DNA from: Thermoplasmatales archaeon | GTDB lineage: Archaea > Thermoplasmatota > E2 > DHVEG-1 | Direction: 5' to 3' | NCBI GenBank assembly: GCA_023128855.1 | Contig: JAGMDE010000080.1 | Coordinates: 1-9,680 of the forward strand | Length of the DNA stretch: 9,680 nt | Shown here: positions 4,859-9,680 of the stretch, piece after piece | How positions within the stretch are numbered: position 1 is the first letter of the stretch | How the letters are laid out: the number at the start of each line of letters is the position of its first letter | The notes under the pieces: model-generated | Told to the model about the DNA's origin: nothing | The model's database searches: none | The model's input: only the letters and a program-made list of their open reading frames with translations | Translations under genes and position numbers: made by a program

Positions 4859-7492
4859 ATGAAAACTATAGCATATTTTGTAGTAGGATTACTGTTAATT
4901 AGTGGTTTTGCTGCAGTAAGTATAGGAGAAGGAGCTGGTGAAGAGCAAGAGATAATAACCTTATCATTTTCTAATTTAGAAGTGATAAATAGTGTAGACC
5001 CATATATAGAAATAAATATAGAAGGAGCAGGTGGACGTTTTTATAATCCTACCCAACCGGTTTTACCAACGTATACAACAACATTGACACTCCCATTTGG
5101 AGTAGAGGTAACAGATGCAGATTGTCAAGTTGGAGATATACAAACCAAGGATTTATCAAAGAAAATTGTACCTGCACCAACGCCTGTAAAGCCAACTATC
5201 CATGATGATCCAGAAGTAGAGTACATAATGGATAATAGTATCTATGGCTCAAGTGAGTTGTTTCCAGACAATTGGTTTGACTATAATGTTGGCGTAGGAC
5301 TTGATAAAAACAAGGAGCATAAATCATTCCTAACAATAAGTGTCTATCCTGTTAGATATAGCCCATTAAATGACGAAGTTGAATATGTTGAAGATATTCA
5401 AATAACAATCACATATATAGTAAATGAAGATCCATTCCCATCAACAGCTACGTATGATCTTGTGATAATTGCTCCAGAGAAATTTGAGGGCGAATTACAG
5501 AAACTAGTCACTCACAAAAACTCAAAAGGTATGCAAACTTTGCTCATGACAACCGAGGATATATATAGCCAATATTCAGGTGTAGATAAACCAGAGAAAA
5601 TTAAATATTTCATAAAAGATGCACTTGAAACCTATGATAACAAATATGTTTTATTAGTAGGTGGACTGGATTCATTATTAAATGGTAAACCAAGAGACAC
5701 TAGAAATTATGGAGCAAAAGACTGGTATGTCCCTGTAAGATATACAAATCTTAACGATAAGCAAGGAGGCGATCCAACATTTGATCCAGGATTTTTAAGT
5801 GATCTTTACTATGCAGATATCTATAAAGAAGGCGGTCTCTTTGAGGACTGGGATGAAGATGGAGATGGCATCTTTGCTAAATGGGATAATATGGTTGGAA
5901 AAGATGATTTAGACTTTTTCCCAGATGTATATGTTGGAAGGCTTGCCTGTAGAAATATATATGAAGTAAAAATCATGATGAATAAGATCGTCAATTACGA
6001 GGAAAGCGCTGCAGGAGCATCATGGTATGATACAATGATATTATGTGGTGGTGACTCTTTTGATGATGCTGGTACCAATTATCTAGAAGGAGAAGTTGTT
6101 TGTGAAAGGATTGCAGATGACTACATGTCAGAATTTAATCTGATAAAATTGTATGCATCAAATAAAGATTCTAATCCATCCAAAACACCAACTGCAACAA
6201 ATATTATTAGAGAGTTAACAAAAGGAGCTGGACACATATTCTTAGATGGACATGCAAGCCCAATGACTTGGACAACACATTGGCCAGGTGATTTTGATAC
6301 ATGGACTGAACGACTTGATGTTTTTTCATTCTGGAAGATCTTTAACTTTAGGAAACTACCAATTTGTTGTGTCGAAGGATGTCATAATAACCAGTTCAAT
6401 GTATCAATAATACCGGCTTGGCGTGATAAAGACAACTCAGCAAAAATGTGGACATACGGTACAATGTTACCCGAATGTTGGAGCTGGTGGCTCACCCGAA
6501 AAATAGGTGGTGGCTCACTTGCAACAATTGGAAACACCGGTTTAGGTTATGGTGCAGTCGGAGAACACGGTGATCTAGATCATGATGATATCCTCGAACC
6601 TGATATACTAGAAAAATATGGAGGTTACTATTTCGATCAATTCTATTTGGTACTCCATGAAGGAGCCGAATATCTTGGGGACTGTCATAGCGGAGCATTA
6701 ACAAACTATGCTACCACTCATCCAGGTATGGATGGCAAAATTGATGCAAAAACTCTAGAACAAATGATATTATTAGGTGACCCATCTCTTAAAATCGGTG
6801 GATATACTGCAGGAAGTGGACTAAGAGCAGAAATTATTGATGCAGCCGCTGGAGTATTAGGTGCACCTTCTGAAAATATAATGTTTCAAGCAACAGCATA
6901 CAATGGCCAAGGAGATGTAACGTTTACATGGGACTTCGATGATGATGGTAACTACGACGATGCAACAGGAGAAGTTGCGTCTTGGAGTTGGAATTTCCCA
7001 GGAGCATATTGGATAAGTGTAAAAGTCACAGATGGAAGTGGTGAATCTGACTACTATGATACAATTGTTGGAATTGAAATTGGAGCAGATAAACCAGCTA
7101 GACCATCAGGCCCAACACAAATAAAACCTGGTGTAGATTATCCATTTTCAACAAGTGTAAATACACAAGGTGGATACTGGACCAACGTCTACTACAAGTT
7201 CTCATGGGGAGATGGAACAGAGTCCAACTGGATTGAAACACCCAGTAATACTCATTCATGGACACAAAAAGGAACATACTTGGTAAAAGCCAAAGCAATG
7301 CTGACACACGAATCTGCAAAAGATGATGATTTCGAAGCCGCTAAGGAAACTAGCTGGTCAGACCCACTAATAATTACCTTACCAAGAACAAAGTCAACAC
7401 CTACACCCAGACCAATTATACAGTTCTTACAGAGCTTCTTTGAGAAATACCCAAACGCTTTCCCAATACTACGACAACTACTAGGGCTATAA
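4859..7492 (+). CDS. Secreted gingipain-like C25 cysteine peptidase with PKD domains
   Basis: An 877-residue exported protease. Residues 1-21 form a signal peptide (MKTIAYFVVGLLLISGFAAV). About 30-195 resembles the C25 propeptide region, beta-rich with NPTQPVLPTYTTTLTLPFG. The catalytic domain (about 198-650) begins YDLVIIAPEKF, has NKYVLLVGG (261-269) and ends with the family's LLGDPSLKIGG (638-648). By comparison with gingipain, the likely catalytic pair is H465 in FLDGHASPMTW and C504 in ICCVEG, with C503 and C508 adjacent. An acidic DWDEDGDGIF loop (330-339) looks Ca-binding. A PKD domain (about 656-741, WDFDDDGNYD) and a second PKD-like domain (about 745-840, FSWGDGTESNW) follow. A TPTPRP linker leads to an amphipathic tail, FLQSFFEKYPNAFPILRQLLGL, possibly for sorting or anchoring. 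It has its own promoter and terminator. It probably degrades external protein; C25 and clostripain-type secreted peptidases are reported in sediment MBG-D archaea. Confidence 0.92.
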   Translation: MKTIAYFVVGLLLISGFAAVSIGEGAGEEQEIITLSFSNLEVINSVDPYIEINIEGAGGRFYNPTQPVLPTYTTTLTLPFGVEVTDADCQVGDIQTKDLSKKIVPAPTPVKPTIHDDPEVEYIMDNSIYGSSELFPDNWFDYNVGVGLDKNKEHKSFLTISVYPVRYSPLNDEVEYVEDIQITITYIVNEDPFPSTATYDLVIIAPEKFEGELQKLVTHKNSKGMQTLLMTTEDIYSQYSGVDKPEKIKYFIKDALETYDNKYVLLVGGLDSLLNGKPRDTRNYGAKDWYVPVRYTNLNDKQGGDPTFDPGFLSDLYYADIYKEGGLFEDWDEDGDGIFAKWDNMVGKDDLDFFPDVYVGRLACRNIYEVKIMMNKIVNYEESAAGASWYDTMILCGGDSFDDAGTNYLEGEVVCERIADDYMSEFNLIKLYASNKDSNPSKTPTATNIIRELTKGAGHIFLDGHASPMTWTTHWPGDFDTWTERLDVFSFWKIFNFRKLPICCVEGCHNNQFNVSIIPAWRDKDNSAKMWTYGTMLPECWSWWLTRKIGGGSLATIGNTGLGYGAVGEHGDLDHDDILEPDILEKYGGYYFDQFYLVLHEGAEYLGDCHSGALTNYATTHPGMDGKIDAKTLEQMILLGDPSLKIGGYTAGSGLRAEIIDAAAGVLGAPSENIMFQATAYNGQGDVTFTWDFDDDGNYDDATGEVASWSWNFPGAYWISVKVTDGSGESDYYDTIVGIEIGADKPARPSGPTQIKPGVDYPFSTSVNTQGGYWTNVYYKFSWGDGTESNWIETPSNTHSWTQKGTYLVKAKAMLTHESAKDDDFEAAKETSWSDPLIITLPRTKSTPTPRPIIQFLQSFFEKYPNAFPILRQLLGL

Positions 7493-7511
7493 AACAACCC
7501 TAAACCCTCTC

Positions 7512-7526
7512 TTTTTTTCTTTTTTT
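7512..7526 (+). terminator. T-tract terminator of the C25 peptidase gene
   Basis: T7, C, T7 begins 20 bases after the stop at 7492 with no hairpin needed, the usual archaeal termination signal. Confidence 0.7.
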
Positions 7527-7545
7527 AAATATTTTATTACAATAG

Positions 7546-7553
7546 ATTTAAAC
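7546..7553 (+). promoter_or_regulatory. TATA box giving a nearly leaderless RPA-like mRNA
   Basis: ATTTAAAC is centred about 29 bases before ATG 7579, so transcription should begin within a few bases of the start codon. Consistent with this, there is no ribosome site at normal spacing; the only purine run (AAAAAGG) abuts the ATG. Confidence 0.5.
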
Positions 7554-7578
7554 ATACAATTTACATTAACCAAAAAGG

Positions 7579-8349
7579 ATGCATAAGAGCAAAGAACAAC
7601 TCTATCAGCAAATTAAAGATATCAAATCAAAAGATGAGTTTGAAAAAGAAATAAAACAATTACAAAAAGAATATGATGAATTATTTGACGAAGACACAGC
7701 TGCATTATTAATAGTGGATCAACTGGGGAGAAACAAACAAAACATTTGTAAAATCAAAGAACTTGAACCGCGAACTGAATGTACGGTTTTTGGAAAGATA
7801 ATAAACATAAGTCAATTGAGAAATTTTACGAAAAAAAATGGAACAAAAGGACGAGTTATAAACCTAGAATTAACAGATGACACAGGAAAATGTGGATTAG
7901 CATTATGGGATAAGGATGTTGAACTAGTAAAAAACGAATCAATACAAAAAGGAACAAATGTAAAAATTATTAATGGCTACATAAAAGATGGATTTAATGG
8001 GATTGAAATTAACGTAGGAAGATGGGGACTAATTGAAATAGAACCGAGAGATATGCCAGAAACAAAAAAAGAAAAACCATCTGAAGATAGTTTGATTAAA
8101 GGAAAAGTAATAGAAATAGAACCTACACGTGCTTTTTTTAAAGACGATGGAGAATTTGGATTTGTCACAAACATCAAACTGGAAAAAGAAAACGAAGTAA
8201 AACAAATTACTATATGGGGTGACAAAGTAAAAGAAATTCAGAAATTAAAAAAAGGAGATAATGTAGTAATAGAAGACATCGATGTTAGACAAAAAAATGG
8301 AACCAAAGAATTACATGTAAACAGTAAAGGAGTTATTAAAAAACTTTAA
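7579..8349 (+). CDS. RPA/SSB-like single-stranded DNA-binding protein with two OB folds
   Basis: A 256-residue protein resembling archaeal replication protein A relatives. Residues 1-58 are helical and end in LLIVDQLGRNKQNICKIKEL, the short N-terminal helical region seen before the first OB fold in archaeal RPAs. The first OB fold spans about 62-156 (TVFGKIINISQLRNFTKKNG, then VINLELTDDTGKCGLALWD and KIINGYIKDGFNGIEINVG). The second spans about 171-256 (IKGKVIEIEPTRAFF, TNIKLEKENEVKQITIWGDK, ELHVNSKGVIKKL). No C-terminal zinc finger is present, unlike some archaeal RPA41-type subunits, so it may be a smaller paralog or partner rather than the main RPA. The expected role is binding single-stranded DNA during replication or repair in the cytoplasm. 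It is transcribed alone from the promoter at 7546 and ends in a 4-base tail-to-tail overlap with the opposite gene. Confidence 0.87.
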   Translation: MHKSKEQLYQQIKDIKSKDEFEKEIKQLQKEYDELFDEDTAALLIVDQLGRNKQNICKIKELEPRTECTVFGKIINISQLRNFTKKNGTKGRVINLELTDDTGKCGLALWDKDVELVKNESIQKGTNVKIINGYIKDGFNGIEINVGRWGLIEIEPRDMPETKKEKPSEDSLIKGKVIEIEPTRAFFKDDGEFGFVTNIKLEKENEVKQITIWGDKVKEIQKLKKGDNVVIEDIDVRQKNGTKELHVNSKGVIKKL

Positions 8350-8678
8350 CATCCACCCTGAAAATATTTCTTGTTTTTTTCAATAGAACACTGGGCTCTT
8401 GCTAACTCTCTACCAAGATACAAATAATGAGTGGACAACAAATCAGGGACATTTTCTGCAATGGTATCACAAAGGGCATCTGCTTTGGTACCAGTAAATA
8501 CTTTTTCAAGAATTCCAGAGACTATCTTCTTGTTTTTGTAAACATTAGAATAATATTCAACTCGAATTTCCTCTTGTTTTCTATCAATCTCTACAACAAA
8601 AAAACCATTAGGATCAAGAATCACATCTTTTTTTGGAATTTTTTTTGCTTTAATCAATGGAACTTCTCTATCAGCCAT
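8346..8678 (-). CDS. Small DUF4346-like protein coupled to the methionine synthase
   Basis: A 110-residue cytoplasmic protein with no signal or membrane segment. The sequence fits DUF4346: DPNGFFVVEIDRKQEEIRVEYYSN near the N-terminus, GTKADALCDTI in the middle, and the most recognisable block, STHYLYLGRELARAQCSIEKNKKYFQ, near the C-terminus, ending GGC. From memory, this domain also occurs attached to dihydropteroate synthase-related proteins of methanogens; its function is unknown. I chose ATG 8678 over the GTG at 8690 because AGGTGA (8687-8692) lies 8 bases before it. The ATG overlaps the stop of the preceding gene within ATGGCTGA, so translation is coupled. This suggests a partner or accessory of the methionine synthase, perhaps in handling the methyl donor. 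A minus-strand continuation past 8346 runs antisense to the RPA-like gene. Confidence 0.78.
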   Translation of the reverse strand: MADREVPLIKAKKIPKKDVILDPNGFFVVEIDRKQEEIRVEYYSNVYKNKKIVSGILEKVFTGTKADALCDTIAENVPDLLSTHYLYLGRELARAQCSIEKNKKYFQGGC

Positions 8679-9564
8679 AAACTTCTTCACCTGCCTTTAC
8701 AAGATTTTTTAGTTTCTGCAAAGCAGCATCTCGTAGAAGCATTCTCTGCCCACAATCCGGTGCTATCTGACTAATCTTGTCTCCAAATACATCTATTCCC
8801 TTGTTTATATGTTCTACGATCTCATCCACAGATTCAACTCTTGAATTATCTGATCGAACAGAACCCAAACAAATATTCTTAGTAATGTTATGTTGTTTAA
8901 ACGCATCAAATAGTTTTGGAGAGGCTTTAAACTCATGTGAGAGAATATCCACAGGCATATCCAACACATCTGAAACTATCTTTGATACATCCCCACAAAC
9001 ATGAAGACGAGTAGGACAAGAAAGATCCTTTGTAATGGTTTTGATAAGATCCTTGCCATACTCAGGTAAATCCATAGAAAAAAATGGTTCATCAATACTA
9101 ATCATATCAACATGTTTTTGCAACAACTGAGCCTCTTGTTTAAGAGCATTAGCAAAATCAAAGGCAAGCTCTTTTTCATCATTATAAAAAAGATCAACAG
9201 ATGATCTTGTAAGAGTAAAAGGACCAGTAATCAATCCAATTAATTGTTTATCCTTTGGAATCAAAGTTCTCACAAATTTCTGATCTTCAACTGTTATTGG
9301 ACCATCGTATTCTACTTTATCAATTATTTCAGTTCTATCTCTAATTCTACAGCCTTTGAGCTTTCTTGTAAAAATATTTACAAAAAGATCACGTGTTTGG
9401 CCATCAGATATCATCTCAATACCTGATTCAACCATGTCGTTAACAGCAAATTTGATATATTTATCCCATGAAACCATGGTTTGATTGAAATAACCATTCA
9501 TAATTTCCATGTTTTCAACATTTACAGGATACGAGCCAATAACTGTTGTTTTAACCTTATTCAT
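8671..9564 (-). CDS. Core MetE-type cobalamin-independent methionine synthase family protein
   Basis: This 297-residue protein corresponds to the C-terminal catalytic barrel of MetE alone, as in archaeal and some bacterial 'core' methionine synthases. These transfer a methyl group to homocysteine without using the folate donor of full-length MetE. The start MNKVKTTVIGSYPV carries the family's substrate-binding T-x-x-GS-P motif (6-13). Zinc ligands are in order: H188 and C190 (RLHVCGD), E211 (LSHEF) and C271 (APDCGQRM). D158 and E159 lie in MISIDEPFF, the usual homocysteine-binding segment. All key residues are present, so it should be active. In described relatives the donor is thought to be a methylated corrinoid protein; the donor here is not visible. 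AGGAGG (9576-9581) lies 11 bases before ATG 9564, which overlaps the stop of the upstream gene as TAATG. The gene is the middle of a coupled operon. Confidence 0.88.
   Translation of the reverse strand: MNKVKTTVIGSYPVNVENMEIMNGYFNQTMVSWDKYIKFAVNDMVESGIEMISDGQTRDLFVNIFTRKLKGCRIRDRTEIIDKVEYDGPITVEDQKFVRTLIPKDKQLIGLITGPFTLTRSSVDLFYNDEKELAFDFANALKQEAQLLQKHVDMISIDEPFFSMDLPEYGKDLIKTITKDLSCPTRLHVCGDVSKIVSDVLDMPVDILSHEFKASPKLFDAFKQHNITKNICLGSVRSDNSRVESVDEIVEHINKGIDVFGDKISQIAPDCGQRMLLRDAALQKLKNLVKAGEEVYG
8687..8692 (-). promoter_or_regulatory. Ribosome binding site deciding the DUF4346 start
   Basis: Minus-strand AGGTGA is 8 bases before ATG 8678. The upstream GTG (8690-8688) falls inside this site, which makes it an unlikely start. 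Confidence 0.6.
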
Positions 9565-9680
9565 TAGTAAAATTTCCTCCTAGGATGAGAATTTTCCGGA
9601 GATATTCCAAAATAACTCTCACAATATTCAGATATCAAAATATCCTGCCATGCAATAATTGGAAAAACCAAATCAGAGTG
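9564..9680 (-). CDS. Unidentified protein, C-terminal 38 residues only (cut by right edge)
   Basis: Reading the minus strand from the window edge, the frame is open for 38 codons and stops at TAA 9566-9564, forming TAATG with the methionine synthase start. The visible end contains FPIIAWQDILISEYCESYFG and then a basic ENSHPRRKFY tail. I do not recognise the family. Its one-base overlap with the methionine synthase gene and the AGGAGG site (9576-9581) inside it make it the upstream member of the same operon, so its identity could reveal the methyl donor or another step of methionine synthesis. That it is a real gene rather than a chance frame is inferred from the coupling and the protein-like composition. 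Confidence 0.65.
   Translation of the reverse strand, partial: HSDLVFPIIAWQDILISEYCESYFGISPENSHPRRKFY

Noticed and set aside
7495..7510. Telomere-like CCCTAAACCCT after the peptidase gene
   Set aside because: Only about one and a half units and directly before a T-tract terminator; no array.
8679..8690. GTG at 8690 as the start of the DUF4346 gene
   Set aside because: The GTG is part of the AGGTGA ribosome site that serves the ATG at 8678.
8427..8774. Plus-strand reading frame of 115 codons opposite the DUF4346 and methionine synthase genes
   Set aside because: It is antisense to two genes with clear family motifs, has no ribosome site, and its residue composition is that of a complement of coding sequence.

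Overview
This AT-rich window reads as archaeal, most likely euryarchaeal and possibly of the Thermoplasmatota / Marine Benthic Group D type. The evidence is: TTTAAA-type TATA boxes about 25-30 bp upstream of starts, T-tract terminators, GGAGGT-class ribosome sites, an SMC with the archaeal 'VTLR' H-loop, an archaeal RPA-like OB-fold protein, a short archaeal-type core methionine synthase, and a large secreted gingipain-like (C25) peptidase with PKD domains. C25 peptidases have been reported from sediment MBG-D archaea, but the lineage assignment is an inference.

Layout. (1) Positions 1-2212, + strand: a chromosome-organisation operon holding the C-terminal part of smc (cut by the left edge), scpA (TTG start overlapping smc) and scpB. 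Together these encode the three subunits of the SMC-ScpAB condensin. (2) 2264-3310, +: a metallopeptidase-like protein of the M29 aminopeptidase superfamily. (3) 3316-about 4512, -: an MFS transporter convergent with it. Its first membrane segment lies upstream of every ATG, GTG or TTG in frame, so the start appears to be non-canonical (ATT) or altered. (4) About 4513-4858: a 346-base noncoding region. It holds the MFS promoter, two near-identical 13-bp direct repeats with an overlapping palindrome, a striking 14-bp GC-rich inverted repeat around an A9/T10 hairpin and an anti-Shine-Dalgarno-like pyrimidine tract, and the promoter of the next gene. (5) 4859-7492, +: the secreted C25 peptidase. 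(6) 7579-8349, +: an RPA/SSB-like protein from a probably leaderless mRNA. (7) 8346-9680, -: a translationally coupled run of an unidentified gene (C-terminus only), a core MetE-type methionine synthase and a small DUF4346-like protein.

How they fit together. The left end maintains chromosome structure. The centre (peptidase-like enzyme, transporter, secreted protease) is compatible with a peptide-using lifestyle, but the genes do not form one operon. The right end pairs a DNA-binding protein with a separate, convergent methionine-synthesis operon. The points most worth attention are the start of the MFS gene, the 4666-4751 inverted repeat, and the MetE / DUF4346 pair.
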